Part shown: positions 16,529 to 26,569 of the stretch, piece by piece
How the letters are laid out: the number at the start of each line of letters is the position of its first letter
Numbering within the stretch: position 1 is the first letter of the stretch
From: Microbacterium sp. zg-B185
GTDB lineage: Bacteria > Actinomycetota > Actinomycetes > Actinomycetales > Microbacteriaceae
NCBI RefSeq assembly: GCF_030246885.1
Contig: NZ_CP126739.1
Coordinates: 434,001 to 498,000 of the forward strand
DNA length: 64,000 nucleotides
Reading direction: 5' to 3'
Program-made: the position numbers and the translations under genes
Notes under the pieces: generated by a model
The model's database searches: none
Told to the model about the DNA's origin: nothing
What the model saw: only the letters and a program-made list of their open reading frames with translations

Positions 16529-17574
16529 GAGGCCACCCCCGCCCGATCGCCCGCATCGGACCGGCTCCTGCTGCCAGCGGTGCTGATCGCGCGGCGTCCC
16601 CAGCGGTGCAGCCGGGGGGACTGGACGAGCACCACGATGATCACGACCAGCGCGAAGAACACCGGGCTCTGTGCCGACGGAACGCCGAGGAAGAGGATTG
16701 TGGCCTCCAGGGTCTGGATCGTGAGCACGCCGATCACGGTTCCGGCGATGGTGAACTTGCCGCCCATCAGCGAGGTGCCGCCGAGCACGACGGCGAGGAT
16801 CGCGTACAGCTCGATGAACAGACCTGCAGCGTTCGCGTCGGCCGCGCGGATGTTGGAGCTGTAGATGATTCCCGCCATGCCGGCCAGGAGGCCGCTGACC
16901 GCGTACGCGCTGAAGACGATCCCGCGGGCCCGCACGCCGGCCAGCCGGCTGGCTTCCGGGTTGATGCCCACCGCTTCGGTGAGCACCCCCAGTGCCGTGC
17001 GTCTCTCCACCAGCGCGATGGTGGCGATCGCGGCGAGGGAGATGAGGAATGCGAACGGGAGGCCGATCAGGTACCCGGTGGCGATGAACTCGTACGGGCC
17101 GCTGTTGACGGTCGTGATGAAGCCCTCGGTGATCAGCAGCGCGACTCCGCGACCTGCCAGCATCAGCACCAGGGTGGCGATGATCGGCTGGATGCCCACG
17201 ACGGCGACGAGGAAGCCGTTCCAGACGCCGAGCACGAGCGCGACGAGCAGCGCCACGGCCAGTGCCACCAGAACAGTGCCGAGACTGCCCGGCTCGGACG
17301 AGGCGTCGATGATCGTCAGGGCGACGGCACCCGAGACGGCCATGATCGCTCCCACGGAGAGGTCGATGCCGCGGGTGGCGATCACGATCGTCATGCCCAG
17401 GGCGACCAGCATGAGCGGGGCGCTGTTGCGGAGGATGTCGATGAGCGCCCCGTACAGCTCGCCGTTGCGCACGGTGATGAGGATGAACTGCGGTCGCGCG
17501 ATCGTGTTGATCGCGATGAGCGCGACCAGCGCGACGACCGGCCAGAACAGCCGATGCTTCACGATCGTCTTCAC
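16525..17574 (-). CDS. Sugar ABC transporter permease (YtfT-like)
   Basis: A 349-residue multi-helix permease. The signature RGIDLSVGAIMAVSGAVAL (about residues 67-85) and GGTSLMGGKFTIAGTVIGVL place it in the ribose/galactofuranose permease family. The GTG at 17574 overlaps the TGA of the upstream ATPase gene (GTGA). The C-terminal 25 residues are polar and basic. It is third in the operon substrate-binding protein, ATPase, permease, permease, which is the E. coli ytfQ-ytfR-ytfT-yjfF order. Confidence 0.9.
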   Translation of the reverse strand: MKTIVKHRLFWPVVALVALIAINTIARPQFILITVRNGELYGALIDILRNSAPLMLVALGMTIVIATRGIDLSVGAIMAVSGAVALTIIDASSEPGSLGTVLVALAVALLVALVLGVWNGFLVAVVGIQPIIATLVLMLAGRGVALLITEGFITTVNSGPYEFIATGYLIGLPFAFLISLAAIATIALVERRTALGVLTEAVGINPEASRLAGVRARGIVFSAYAVSGLLAGMAGIIYSSNIRAADANAAGLFIELYAILAVVLGGTSLMGGKFTIAGTVIGVLTIQTLEATILFLGVPSAQSPVFFALVVIIVVLVQSPRLHRWGRRAISTAGSRSRSDAGDRAGVAS

Positions 17575-19106
17575 GCGACGCTCTCCTGTCTCTCGTCGGC
17601 GATGTAGTCGATCAGCCCCTCGATCGAGACGTCGCTGGAATCCAGCTCGCCGATCTTGCGGCGGTCCCGCATGACCACGACCCGCTGCGCCAGGCGGAGC
17701 ACCTCCTCCAATTCCGAGGAGATGAAGACGACCGAGAGCCCCTGAGCGCTCAGCTCGGCCACCTTGCGCTGGATGTCGGCCTTCGCGCCGACGTCGATGC
17801 CTCGGGTCGGCTCGTCCAGAACGATCAGTTTCGGGGCTGTCGCCAGCCACCGGGCCAGCAGCACCTTCTGCTGGTTGCCGCCGGAGAGGTTGCCGGCCAG
17901 CATTCCGGGCACGGCGGGACGGACGCCGAGGGCGGCGATGTACTCGGCGACCACCGCTTCGGCCTCGGCGCGGCTCACCTTGCGCAGCGCGCCCCGGCGG
18001 GCCTGGATTCCCAGGACGATGTTCTCGGCGACGGTGAGGTCGGCGATGATGCCCTCGGCGCGGCGGTTCTCGGACGAGAAGGCCACCCGGTTCTCGATCG
18101 CGTGACGCGGTGTGGTGTGCCTGGTGGCACGGCCGCCGACCTCCAGCTGACCGGAGTCCGAGCGGTCGGCACCGTAGAGCAGGCGCACCAGTTCGGTGCG
18201 GCCGGAGCCGAGCAGTCCCGCGATACCGACGACTTCGCCGTCGTAGACGGCGATGTCCGCCGGTTCCAGCACGCCCCGACGTCCGATCCCGGTCGCCTTC
18301 AGGACAGGCGTTCCGGTGCGATCGATCGTCCGGTCTGCGACGGAGGCCAGGGCGGCCAGCTCGTCCAGTTCGCGGCCGATCATCTTCGTCACCAGCGCAC
18401 CGCGCGGAAGCCGGCCGATGGCGTACTCACCGACCAGCTGTCCGTTGCGCAGGACGGTGATCCGATCGGAGATCTCGTACACCTGGTCGAGGAAGTGGCT
18501 CACGAACAGGATCGCGACTCCGCGACCGCGGAGGTCGCGGATGACGGTGAAGAGCTGCTCGACCTCGCCGCGATCCAGGCTCGAGGTGGGCTCGTCCAAG
18601 ATCAGCACCTTCGCATCCAGCACCATGGCGCGGCCGATCGCGATCAGCTGCTGGATGGCGATGGAGTGGCTGGAGAGGGTCGATTGGGTGTCGATGGCCA
18701 GTCCGAGGCTGCCGAGGTGCTCCGCCGCCTCGCGATGCGTCGCCCTCCAGTCGATTCCAGCACCGCGACGTCGCTCGTGTCCGAGCATGACGTTCTCCCC
18801 GACCGAGAGGTTCGCGCACAGGTTCACCTCCTGGTACACCGTGGAGATGCCGGCGGATTGCGCATCGGCCGTGCTGCTGAACCTTCGCGGCCCGCCGCTG
18901 ACCACGATGGTCCCGGCGTCCACCGCCTGCACTCCGGTGAGCGCCTTGATCAGGGTCGACTTGCCGGCCCCGTTCTCGCCCATCAGTGCGTGCACCTCAC
19001 CGGGGCGGAGCGTGAAATCGACGGCATCCAGGGCGAGCACGCCGGGGAATCGAACGGTGATTCCGGTCATTTCGACGACCGGGCCGACTGCGGTGTCCGC
19101 GGACAT
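17571..19106 (-). CDS. Sugar ABC transporter ATP-binding protein (YtfR-like)
   Basis: A 511-residue tandem ATPase. Domain 1 has MGENGAGKSTLIKALTG (about residues 41-57) and LILDEPTSSLDRGE; domain 2 has GLLGSGRTELVRLLYG, NLSGGNQQKVLLARW and IVLDEPTRGIDVGAKADIQ. Both domains match RbsA/YtfR. It lies between the binding protein and the first permease gene and is the main ATPase of this operon. A near-paralogue follows the second permease gene (13848-15431), so one transporter locus carries two ATPases. Confidence 0.92.
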   Translation of the reverse strand: MSADTAVGPVVEMTGITVRFPGVLALDAVDFTLRPGEVHALMGENGAGKSTLIKALTGVQAVDAGTIVVSGGPRRFSSTADAQSAGISTVYQEVNLCANLSVGENVMLGHERRRGAGIDWRATHREAAEHLGSLGLAIDTQSTLSSHSIAIQQLIAIGRAMVLDAKVLILDEPTSSLDRGEVEQLFTVIRDLRGRGVAILFVSHFLDQVYEISDRITVLRNGQLVGEYAIGRLPRGALVTKMIGRELDELAALASVADRTIDRTGTPVLKATGIGRRGVLEPADIAVYDGEVVGIAGLLGSGRTELVRLLYGADRSDSGQLEVGGRATRHTTPRHAIENRVAFSSENRRAEGIIADLTVAENIVLGIQARRGALRKVSRAEAEAVVAEYIAALGVRPAVPGMLAGNLSGGNQQKVLLARWLATAPKLIVLDEPTRGIDVGAKADIQRKVAELSAQGLSVVFISSELEEVLRLAQRVVVMRDRRKIGELDSSDVSIEGLIDYIADERQESVA

Positions 19107-19233
19107 GGTGACTCAGTGCCTTTCCGAGCTCATCGCCGGCACGGTCGCCGGGGACCTGGGCGGCCCCCGGCGGCGTGCTCTGACCTACCTTGATACAGGA
19201 TCGGTCCGGCTCTGCGGGTGGATTCGGATCGGA

Positions 19234-20223
19234 TCAGTACAGACGGTCGTCGATGACCTCGGCGGCCTGGTCCTGGGTGAAGGTCTGGTCTTCGACGTAG
19301 ACCTCCTTCTCCACCTCTTCGCCGGCGAGGACGTCCTTGACGAGGCCGGCGGCCAGTTCGCCCAGCAGCGGGTTGCACTCGACGATGAAGTTGATCTTGC
19401 CGTCCACGAGAGCCTGCATCCCGTCCTTGACGGCGTCGATCGACACGATCTGGATGTCCACTCCCGGCTCGCCACCGGCAGCCTCGATGGCCTCGATCGC
19501 ACCGAGGGCCATGTCGTCGTTGTGCGCGTAGACGAGGTCGATGCCGTCCACGCCGTACTTCTGAAGGAATCCCTCCATGACCGTCTTGCCCCCGTCGCGC
19601 GTGAAATCACCGGTCTGCGAGTCGATCTTCTCGATGGCGGTTCCTTCGATGGCCTCATCAAAACCCTCGGCCCGATCGTTGGCCGGGGCCGAGCCGGTCG
19701 TCCCTTCCAGGACCACCATGTTGGTCGGGGTGTCGCCGAAGGTCTCCGCCGCCCACTCGCCGGCCATGACCCCTTCCTTCTTGAAATCCAGGCCGACCCA
19801 GCTGGCGTACAGATCGTCCGAGGCCGACACCGTGCGGTCCTCGAGGATCACCGGGATGCCGGCATCCGCAGCCTCCTGCAGCACGTCGTCCCAGCCGTCC
19901 TCCACGATCGGGGCGATCACGATCGCGTCGACACCCTGATTGATGAAGTCCCGCACGGCGGCGATCTGGGCGGCAGTGTCGTTGTCGGCCGCATTGAAGG
20001 TCAGGTCGAAGCCGTTCTCCGCGGAGAAGGCGGTCTTCATGGACTCCGTGTTCGCACTGCGCCAACCGGATTCCGAACCGGTCTGCGCGAAGCCGACCGT
20101 GATGGGCTCGTCGCCCCCGCTGCCGCCGCCATCGCCGCTGCCGCCGCTCGAACCGGCACAGCCGCTCGCCACCAGCGCCAGGGCCGCCAGCAGCGCACCG
20201 CCGGCGAGAATGCTCTTCTTCAT
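19234..20223 (-). CDS. Sugar ABC transporter substrate-binding lipoprotein (YtfQ-like)
   Basis: A 329-residue periplasmic-binding-protein family lipoprotein. The signal peptide is MKKSILAGGALLAALALVAS with the lipobox Cys directly after in SGCAGSS, then a Ser/Gly linker to residue 38. The mature part begins ITVGFAQTGSESGWR, the YtfQ/ribose-binding pattern, with EGTTGSAPANDRAEGF and VYAHNDDMALGAIEAIE as ligand-site blocks. In E. coli YtfQ binds furanose sugars; here arabinose is likely from context. AGGAGG precedes the ATG at 20223. It heads the transporter operon, and a LacI operator sits 108 bases upstream of its start. Confidence 0.92.
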   Translation of the reverse strand: MKKSILAGGALLAALALVASGCAGSSGGSGDGGGSGGDEPITVGFAQTGSESGWRSANTESMKTAFSAENGFDLTFNAADNDTAAQIAAVRDFINQGVDAIVIAPIVEDGWDDVLQEAADAGIPVILEDRTVSASDDLYASWVGLDFKKEGVMAGEWAAETFGDTPTNMVVLEGTTGSAPANDRAEGFDEAIEGTAIEKIDSQTGDFTRDGGKTVMEGFLQKYGVDGIDLVYAHNDDMALGAIEAIEAAGGEPGVDIQIVSIDAVKDGMQALVDGKINFIVECNPLLGELAAGLVKDVLAGEEVEKEVYVEDQTFTQDQAAEVIDDRLY

Positions 20224-20330
20224 GTCCAAACCTCCTCGTTCGGGTCCGGCACCGCTGCCGGTCGTCGCCGCCGCGAGCACGGGCGGTCGTGTGAGTGAAT
20301 GTTAGCCTTCACAATCACGACGAGCGCAAC

Positions 20331-20346
20331 ATGTTAGCGGTAACAT
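20331..20346. promoter_or_regulatory. LacI-type operator 1 (ATGTTAGCGGTAACAT)
   Basis: A 16-base dyad with a central CG, ATGTTA-G-CG-G-TAACAT, symmetric except for one pair. It lies in the gap between the transporter operon and the divergent lacI gene. A half-site ATGTTAGCC occurs at 20299-20307 and a GGTAAC half-site at 20350. The same word recurs before araD (21540-21555), so one regulator should bind both. Confidence 0.75.
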
Positions 20347-20481
20347 TTCGGTAACGAGCGGCTGCCCGCAACCCTGTCGCGGAGGACCTCCGACGCGCAC
20401 CGACACCTCGGGAGTGAGCGATCACATCTACGCCCGCCGCGCGGGAGCCGGTCAGGGAAGCGGGCGCGCGCACAGCGCGGA

Positions 20482-20487
20482 TAGCCT
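20482..20487 (+). promoter_or_regulatory. Leaderless-type -10 element (TAGCCT) for lacI
   Basis: TAGCCT is 6 bases before the ATG of the LacI gene, with no ribosome site between, the same layout as for the histidine phosphatase gene at 1.9 kb. Confidence 0.5.
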
Positions 20488-20493
20488 GGGCGC

Positions 20494-21501
20494 ATGAGCG
20501 AATCCGCCCGGCCCCGGTCATCCGATCGCGTGGGCGTGCGGGACGTCGCCCGCGTCGCGGGTGTCTCCACGCAGACCGTCTCCCGCGTGCTGAATGAGCA
20601 CCCCGGCATCCGCGACGAGACACGCCGGCGTGTGATCGAGGCCATGGCCGCACTGGACTATCGCGTGAACAACGCCGCGCGGGCCCTCGGCACCCGCCGC
20701 ACCCGGACCATCGGCATCCTGGCGTCCGACGCGAACATGTACGGGCCGGCGATCGGCATCCTGGCCCTGGAGGCGGCCGCGCGCGCGGCAGGCCGCTGGA
20801 TCACCGCGGCGTATGCGGACGCCGGCGACGAGGCATCCGTCGTCCACGCCGCCCGGCACCTGTCCGCACAGGACGTCGACGGCATCGTCGTCGTCGCGCC
20901 CCATGCGCGCACCCTTGCGGCGCTGGGTTCGGCGCGCGTCGGCGTGCCCGTGGTCGCCCTGCACGGGCCGGACGCCGCGGAGCTGCAGCGGGACGCCGCG
21001 ATCAGGGCAATCGATCACCTGGTCGATGCCGGGCATGTGCACATCGCCCACCTCGCCGGGCCCGAGGAGTGGCTGGAGGCGCAGGCCAGGGCGGACGGCT
21101 TCCACACCGCCCTGGGCGCACACGGGCTCGTGGCGGCCGGTGTCTGGGGAGGGGACTGGAGCGCGGCCTCCGGTATGGCGGCGGCGGCCGGGATCGCGGA
21201 CGCCATCCGAGCCCGCAGCGAGGTCACCGCCGTCTTCGCCGGCAACGACCAGATGGCGCTGGGGCTCATCGCCGGGCTCGTGGATGCCGGCCTCTCCGTT
21301 CCGGGCGACGTGAGCGTCGTGGGGGTCGACGACAACCCGGATGCCGCGTTCTACCGTCCGCCGCTGACCACGGTGCGCCTGGACGTCGCGGCCGAGGCGG
21401 CGCGGTGCATCGCCGAAGTGCTCGCCGAGCCGCAATCGGCGGCATCCATCGTCGTGGCCGCACCCGAATTGGTCGTCCGGAAGAGCACGCGCCGGCTCTG
21501 A
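20494..21501 (+). CDS. LacI family regulator of arabinose genes (inferred)
   Basis: A 335-residue LacI family repressor. The HTH is VRDVARVAGVSTQTVSRVLNE (read in two parts, residues about 15-35), with the hinge helix ALDYRVNNAARALG. The sensor domain ends in VSVVGVDDNPDAAFYRPPLTTVRLD. It lies between the transporter operon (divergent) and araD-araB-araA (same strand), and matching dyads lie at both promoters, so it most likely represses transport and catabolism until a sugar or its derivative binds. The ligand (probably L-arabinose) is inferred from context. The mRNA appears leaderless. Confidence 0.9.
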   Translation: MSESARPRSSDRVGVRDVARVAGVSTQTVSRVLNEHPGIRDETRRRVIEAMAALDYRVNNAARALGTRRTRTIGILASDANMYGPAIGILALEAAARAAGRWITAAYADAGDEASVVHAARHLSAQDVDGIVVVAPHARTLAALGSARVGVPVVALHGPDAAELQRDAAIRAIDHLVDAGHVHIAHLAGPEEWLEAQARADGFHTALGAHGLVAAGVWGGDWSAASGMAAAAGIADAIRARSEVTAVFAGNDQMALGLIAGLVDAGLSVPGDVSVVGVDDNPDAAFYRPPLTTVRLDVAAEAARCIAEVLAEPQSAASIVVAAPELVVRKSTRRL

Positions 21502-21539
21502 TGCCCGCACGCGCGGCGATCGGATGTGGCGCAACACGT

Positions 21540-21555
21540 ATGTTACCGGTAACCT
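21540..21555. promoter_or_regulatory. LacI-type operator 2 (perfect core GTTACCGGTAAC)
   Basis: A perfect 12-base palindrome GTTACCGGTAAC at 21542-21553 inside ATGTTACCGGTAACCT. It matches operator 1 at 14 of 16 positions and lies 59 bases before the GTG start of araD, in the place expected for a repressor site. Confidence 0.75.
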
Positions 21556-21613
21556 TCACGGCATCCGGCGCGGTTCGGTCCGCCGCGCTGCACATACCCG
21601 ATGGAGGGTTCCC

Positions 21614-22339
21614 GTGACGACATTCAGCCCCGACCTCGAGGCGACGATCGCCGCCGTGCGCACAGAAGTCGCGCGTCTGCACGGCGAACTGGTCCGCTAT
21701 GGGCTGGTCGTGTGGACCTCAGGCAACGTCTCGGGCCGCGTGCCGGGCGCCGACCTCTTCGTGATCAAACCGTCCGGCGTCGCCTACGACGACCTCGCAC
21801 CGCAGAACATGATCCTGTGCGACCTGGACGGATCGGTCGTGCCGGCCACGGCCGGCAGTGAGCGCGGCCCCTCCAGTGACACCGCCGCGCACGCCTATGT
21901 CTACCGTCACATGCCCGAGATAGGCGGGGTCGTGCACACCCACTCGACCTACGCCGTGGCCTGGGCGGCGCGGGGTGAGGAGATCCCGTGTGTGATCACC
22001 GGGATGGCGGACGAGTTCGGCGGTCCCATCCCGGTGGGCCCGTTCGCGATCATCGGCGACGACTCGATCGGACGCGGCATCGTGGAGACGCTGCGCGGTC
22101 ACCGGTCACGGGCTGTGCTGATGCAGAACCACGGTCCGTTCACGATCGGCGTCTCGGCGAAGGACGCCGTCAAGGCGGCGGTCATGTGCGAGGACGCCGC
22201 GCGAACCGTCCACATCGCGCGTCAGGCGGGCCCGCTCATCCCGATCCCGCAAGAGCGGATCGACTCGCTCTACCGGCGCTACCAGAACGTGTACGGCCAG
22301 CCCACGGATGAACGCCGCGACCTCGGAGGGCGCAGATGA
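21614..22339 (+). CDS. araD: L-ribulose-5-phosphate 4-epimerase
   Basis: A 241-residue class II aldolase/adducin-fold enzyme, which converts L-ribulose 5-phosphate to D-xylulose 5-phosphate. Substrate and zinc-site blocks are visible: WTSGNVSGR (phosphate site), IKPSGVAYDDL, then SSDTAAHAYVYRH, and HTHSTYAVAWA with the metal-binding HTH, and MQNHGPFTIG with a further His. The GTG at 21614 is preceded by GGAGGG at 5 bases, which decides the start over upstream ATG codons. Its stop overlaps the ATG of the kinase gene (ATGA). First gene of the catabolic operon araD-araB-araA. Confidence 0.93.
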   Translation: MTTFSPDLEATIAAVRTEVARLHGELVRYGLVVWTSGNVSGRVPGADLFVIKPSGVAYDDLAPQNMILCDLDGSVVPATAGSERGPSSDTAAHAYVYRHMPEIGGVVHTHSTYAVAWAARGEEIPCVITGMADEFGGPIPVGPFAIIGDDSIGRGIVETLRGHRSRAVLMQNHGPFTIGVSAKDAVKAAVMCEDAARTVHIARQAGPLIPIPQERIDSLYRRYQNVYGQPTDERRDLGGRR

Positions 22340-23922
22340 GCGCCGAGGTGATCCGCGCAGGCCGCACGGCGCTCGGCATCGAACTGGGCTCGACGCGCAT
22401 CAAGGCGTGCCTGATCTCCAGCGATGACCCTTCCGATGTGCTGGCTGTCGGCAGCCACGAGTGGCAGAACCGCTTCGAGGGTCGGATGTGGACGTACTCG
22501 CTCGAGGACGTGTGGGCGGGGATCCGCGCCGCCTACGCCGATCTGCACGCCGATGCCGAGCGCTGCCACGGCGAACCTCTCGAGACCATCGGCGCCATCG
22601 GGGTGTCGGCGATGATGCACGGCTATCTCGCCTTCGGAGCAGACGACGAGTTGCTGGTCCCGTTCCGCACCTGGCGCAACACGACCACCGGACCGGCGGC
22701 ATCCCAGCTGTCCGCGGCATTCGGCACGAACATCCCCCTGCGGTGGTCGATCGCACATCTGTATCAGGCCGTCCTGGACGGTGAGCCGCACGTGCCGCAC
22801 GTGCGGCGCATCACGACACTCGCCGGCCACGTGCACTGGCGCCTCACCGGGCGGCCGGTCCTCGGAGTCGGCGACGCCTCGGGCATGTTCCCCATCGCCG
22901 CAGGCACGAGCGACTACGACGCGCAGCTGCTGGACCGCTTCGACGGGCTCGTCGCCGATGTCGCTCCCGGCCTGCGCATCGCGGACCTGCTGCCCATCGT
23001 GCTGGTGGCCGGACAGCGGGCCGGAGAGCTCACCACCGCGGGCGCCGAGCTGCTGGATCCCTCCGGGACGCTGCGCCCCGGCATCCCGTTCTGCCCGCCG
23101 GAGGGAGACGCGGGCACCGGAATGGTCGCCACCAACGCGGTCGCGCCGCGCACCGGCAATGTCAGCGCCGGCACGAGCATCTTCGCGATGACCGTGCTCG
23201 AGCGGCCGCTGCACCGGGTTCATCCCGAGCTTGACCTGGTCACCACCCCCGCGGCGGATCCGGTGGCCATGGTGCACTGCAACAACGGCGCGAGCGAGCT
23301 TGCCGCGTGGGCGGGCCTGTTCGGCCGGTTCGCCGCCGCGAGCGGAAGCCCGGTCGGCGCCGACGAGGTGTTCGACACGCTCTTCAGCGAGGCACTCGAG
23401 GGCGACGCGGACGCCGGCGGGCTGCTGGCCTACAACCATCTCGCCGGCGAGCCGATCGCGGGGCTCGACGAGGGCCGGCCGCTGTTCGTCCGCACCCCGG
23501 ACAGCCGTTTCTCGCTGGCCAACTTCATGCGTTCCCAGCTGTACGGCGTCTTCGCGACCCTCGCACTCGGGATGCGGGTGCTCGACGGTGAAGGCGTCAC
23601 CATCGACCGGATGCACGCCCACGGCGGCATGTTCCGGACCCCCGGTGTCGCGCAGCGGCTCCTCGCGGGCGCGCTGGACGCCCCCGTCGCCGTCGGAGGG
23701 ACGGCGTCCGAGGGTGGCGCGTGGGGCATGGCGGTCCTGGCCTCCTACCTCGGGCACGCCGCACGCACCGATCTGATCGCGTACCTCGGCCGGCGCGTCT
23801 TCGCCGGCGCCGGCATCCACATCGCCGCACCGCAGCCCGAGGACGTGTCGGGTTTCGCGGCCTACCTCGACCGGTACCGCGCCGGACTGCACGTCGAGCG
23901 AGCTGCCGTGGAGTACCTGTGA
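22336..23922 (+). CDS. araB: FGGY-family carbohydrate kinase, probable L-ribulokinase
   Basis: A 528-residue FGGY kinase. It opens [16 protein letters not shown], the phosphate-1 loop of the actin-like fold. [13 protein letters not shown] contains the substrate-side block, and [13 protein letters not shown] and [19 protein letters not shown] are the second-domain phosphate and adenosine motifs. Databases often name this actinobacterial branch xylulokinase, but its place between araD and araA makes L-ribulose the likely substrate; this is inferred from context. It is translationally coupled to araD by ATGA overlap and followed after 124 bases by araA. Confidence 0.88.
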   Translation: MSAEVIRAGRTALGIELGSTRIKACLISSDDPSDVLAVGSHEWQNRFEGRMWTYSLEDVWAGIRAAYADLHADAERCHGEPLETIGAIGVSAMMHGYLAFGADDELLVPFRTWRNTTTGPAASQLSAAFGTNIPLRWSIAHLYQAVLDGEPHVPHVRRITTLAGHVHWRLTGRPVLGVGDASGMFPIAAGTSDYDAQLLDRFDGLVADVAPGLRIADLLPIVLVAGQRAGELTTAGAELLDPSGTLRPGIPFCPPEGDAGTGMVATNAVAPRTGNVSAGTSIFAMTVLERPLHRVHPELDLVTTPAADPVAMVHCNNGASELAAWAGLFGRFAAASGSPVGADEVFDTLFSEALEGDADAGGLLAYNHLAGEPIAGLDEGRPLFVRTPDSRFSLANFMRSQLYGVFATLALGMRVLDGEGVTIDRMHAHGGMFRTPGVAQRLLAGALDAPVAVGGTASEGGAWGMAVLASYLGHAARTDLIAYLGRRVFAGAGIHIAAPQPEDVSGFAAYLDRYRAGLHVERAAVEYL

Positions 23923-24046
23923 CCCCCGCGGCGATGTCCCCATCGTTGTGGCCCGGAGCGTCCGGGAGCAACAACGGATGGGACCGGACCGAGACGAACG
24001 CCGCATCACACGCCCGGCCCGGGGCGCACGACCGAGAAGAGACCAG

Positions 24047-25558
24047 ATGAGCAGGACACCGCTGAGCACCGCCCTCGAGGGCTACGAGGTCTGGTTCGTC
24101 ACCGGCAGCCAGGACCTGTACGGGGAGGCGACGCTGCGACAGGTGGCGTCACAGTCGCTGGCGGTGGCCGAGGCGCTGGCCGGTCTTCCGGTGAAAGTCG
24201 TGTGGAAGCCCGTTCTGAAGGACCCGGACGGCATCCGCCGCCTCGCTCTCGAGGTGAACGCGCGCGACGACGTGATCGGCGTGATCGCGTGGATGCACAC
24301 GTTCAGCCCGGCCAAGATGTGGATCGCCGGCCTGGCCGCGCTGCAGAAGCCCCTGCTGCACCTGCACACGCAGGCGAATGTCGAGCTGCCCTGGGCGGAC
24401 ATCGACTTCGATTTCATGAACCTCAATCAGGCGGCGCACGGGGACCGCGAGTTCGGCTACATCCAGACCCGTCTGGGCGTCGCCCGCAAGACGGTGGTGG
24501 GACACGTGTCGCATCCGCCCGTGCGTCAGCAGATCGAGGACTGGCAGCGCGCCGCGGCCGGCTGGACTGCGGCGCGCACGCTCAAGCTCGCCCGCTTCGG
24601 CGACAACATGCGCTACGTCGCAGTGACCGAGGGTGACAAGACCGAGGCGGAGCTGCGGTTCGGCGTACAGGTCAACACCTGGGGGGTCAACGAGCTGGTC
24701 GAGGCGGTGGATGCCGCGACCGCCGCCGACATCGACGCGCTCGTAGCCGAATACGAAGACCGCTACGACGTGGCCGCAGAGCTGCGTCGCGACGGCGCCC
24801 GCCACCAGTCCCTGCGCGACGGCGCGGCGATCGAACTGGGTCTGCGCTCCTTCCTCGAGGAGGGCGGCTTCGGCGCGTTCACGACGTCCTTCGAGGACCT
24901 GGGTGCGCTCAGGCAGCTGCCCGGCCTCGCGGTGCAGCGGCTGATGGCCGAAGGCTACGGTTTCGGCGCGGAGGGGGACTGGAAGACCGCGATCCTGGTG
25001 CGCGTCGCGAACGCCATGGGGGCCGGCCTGCCCGGCGGCGCGAGCCTGATGGAGGACTACACCTACGACCTGGTCCCCGGCCGGGAGCGGATCCTGGGCG
25101 CGCACATGCTCGAAGTCTCGCCGTCGCTGACGACCGCGACGCCGCGCCTGGAGGTGCACCCCCTCGGCATCGGCGGCAAGGAGGATCCCGTCCGCCTGGT
25201 CTTCACCGCCGACCCCGGTCCCGGTGTCGTCGTCGCGCTGAGCGACATGCGCGACCGGTTCCGCCTGGTCGCCAACGTGGTCCAGAACGTGACGGCTCCG
25301 GATCTGCCGAAGCTCCCGGTGGGCAGGGCGGTGTGGAGACCGGCGCCCGATTTCGCCACGAGCGCGGCCTGCTGGCTCGCCGCCGGAGCGGCGCACCACA
25401 CCGTGATGACGACCGCAGTCGGGATCGAGGTGTTCCGGGACTTCGCCGAGATCGCCCGGACCGAGCTGCTCGTCATCGACGACGAGACGACGGTGCGAGC
25501 CTTCCAGAAGGAGCTTCGCTGGAACCAGGCGTACTATCGACTGGCCCAGGGCTTCTGA
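24047..25558 (+). CDS. araA: L-arabinose isomerase
   Basis: A 503-residue L-arabinose isomerase, normal for the family. It interconverts L-arabinose and L-ribulose with Mn2+. The N-terminus [20 protein letters not shown] is diagnostic. Metal and catalytic residues are visible in [10 protein letters not shown] (Glu), MEDYTYDL (Glu), GAHMLEVSP (His) and [10 protein letters not shown] (His), matching the E306/E333/H350/H450 set of the E. coli enzyme. The ATG at 24047 follows GAAGAGACCAG. The 124-base gap after araB shows no gene. Cytoplasmic. Confidence 0.96.
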   Translation: MSRTPLSTALEGYEVWFVTGSQDLYGEATLRQVASQSLAVAEALAGLPVKVVWKPVLKDPDGIRRLALEVNARDDVIGVIAWMHTFSPAKMWIAGLAALQKPLLHLHTQANVELPWADIDFDFMNLNQAAHGDREFGYIQTRLGVARKTVVGHVSHPPVRQQIEDWQRAAAGWTAARTLKLARFGDNMRYVAVTEGDKTEAELRFGVQVNTWGVNELVEAVDAATAADIDALVAEYEDRYDVAAELRRDGARHQSLRDGAAIELGLRSFLEEGGFGAFTTSFEDLGALRQLPGLAVQRLMAEGYGFGAEGDWKTAILVRVANAMGAGLPGGASLMEDYTYDLVPGRERILGAHMLEVSPSLTTATPRLEVHPLGIGGKEDPVRLVFTADPGPGVVVALSDMRDRFRLVANVVQNVTAPDLPKLPVGRAVWRPAPDFATSAACWLAAGAAHHTVMTTAVGIEVFRDFAEIARTELLVIDDETTVRAFQKELRWNQAYYRLAQGF

Positions 25559-25580
25559 CCCGTCCGGGGCACTCCTCCTC

Positions 25581-26525
25581 ATGCGCACAGTTCTCTCAGG
25601 TACCCAGCACGCCCTGCGGGCGGGGGATCACCAAGCCGTCATCGCCAGCGTCGGGGCCTCCCTGCGCTCGTTCACGTTCGGCGGACGCGATCTCGTCGTC
25701 CCCTTCGACGCCGACCAGGTCCGCCCGTCCTATCGGGGTGCGACCCTGGCGCCGTGGCCCAATCGCATCGTCGACGGCCGCTATACCTTCGCCGGCGCGG
25801 AGCGGCAGGTGGCACTGACCGAGCCAGCCCGCCACCATGCGATGCACGGCCTGGCGGGGTGGCTGGACTTCCAGCCCATCGACAAGGGCCCGAGCCACGT
25901 CACCCTCGCCGCGACGATCGAACCGCAGACCGGGTATCCCTGGCGCATCCTCGTGGCGACCACGTTCTCGCTCGGCCCGGACGGTCTGACGCAGACCGTC
26001 CGGGCGACGAACGAGAGCCCGGATGCCGCGCCCTGGGGCACCGGGCCGCACCCGTACCTGGTGGCCGGGCCGGGAACCGTCGACGACTGGACGCTCGAGC
26101 TGCCTGCCGGGGAGGTTCTGGCTGTGACGCCCGATCGCCTCATCCCCACCGACCTGCGCGCGGTCGATGCCGATGATCCGGCACGGTTCGACTTCCGCGA
26201 GCCGCGTCGCATCGGCTCGGTCGAACTCGACCACGCCTACACCGCCCTGACGCGAGACGGGTCCGGATGTGCGACCGTGCGTCTGACGGATGCCGCCGGC
26301 TCGGGTGTGGAGATGGTGTGGAACGAGGCGTGCCCGTGGGTACAAATCCACACCTCGGACAAGGGAATCGGCAAGCCGGGCCACCGCGCCGGTCTCGCCG
26401 TCGAGCCGATGACCTGTGCGCCCGACGCGTTCAACGCGGCATCGTACGACTACGACACCGGTCTCATCGTGCTCGACCCGGAAGCCTCGACCGAGGCATC
26501 CTGGCGCATCGCCGCCATCTCCTGA
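25581..26525 (+). CDS. Aldose 1-epimerase
   Basis: A 314-residue galactose-mutarotase-like protein. It interconverts alpha and beta anomers of aldoses and so feeds the isomerase. Blocks seen are LAPWPNRIVDGRY, then HHAMHGLAGW with the catalytic His region, GTGPHPYLVAGPG with the second His, and LAVEPMTCAPDAFN with the catalytic Glu. It begins 22 bases after araA and is probably the last gene of the arabinose operon. No signal peptide, so it acts in the cytoplasm. Confidence 0.92.
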   Translation: MRTVLSGTQHALRAGDHQAVIASVGASLRSFTFGGRDLVVPFDADQVRPSYRGATLAPWPNRIVDGRYTFAGAERQVALTEPARHHAMHGLAGWLDFQPIDKGPSHVTLAATIEPQTGYPWRILVATTFSLGPDGLTQTVRATNESPDAAPWGTGPHPYLVAGPGTVDDWTLELPAGEVLAVTPDRLIPTDLRAVDADDPARFDFREPRRIGSVELDHAYTALTRDGSGCATVRLTDAAGSGVEMVWNEACPWVQIHTSDKGIGKPGHRAGLAVEPMTCAPDAFNAASYDYDTGLIVLDPEASTEASWRIAAIS

Positions 26526-26569
26526 CCCCGCTCGCTCCGCCTCGCCTCGCTCCGCCCTGCCTCGGTCGT

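Noticed and set aside
22279..24069. 596-codon open frame on the minus strand
   Set aside because: It is opposite araB, which has complete FGGY kinase motifs.
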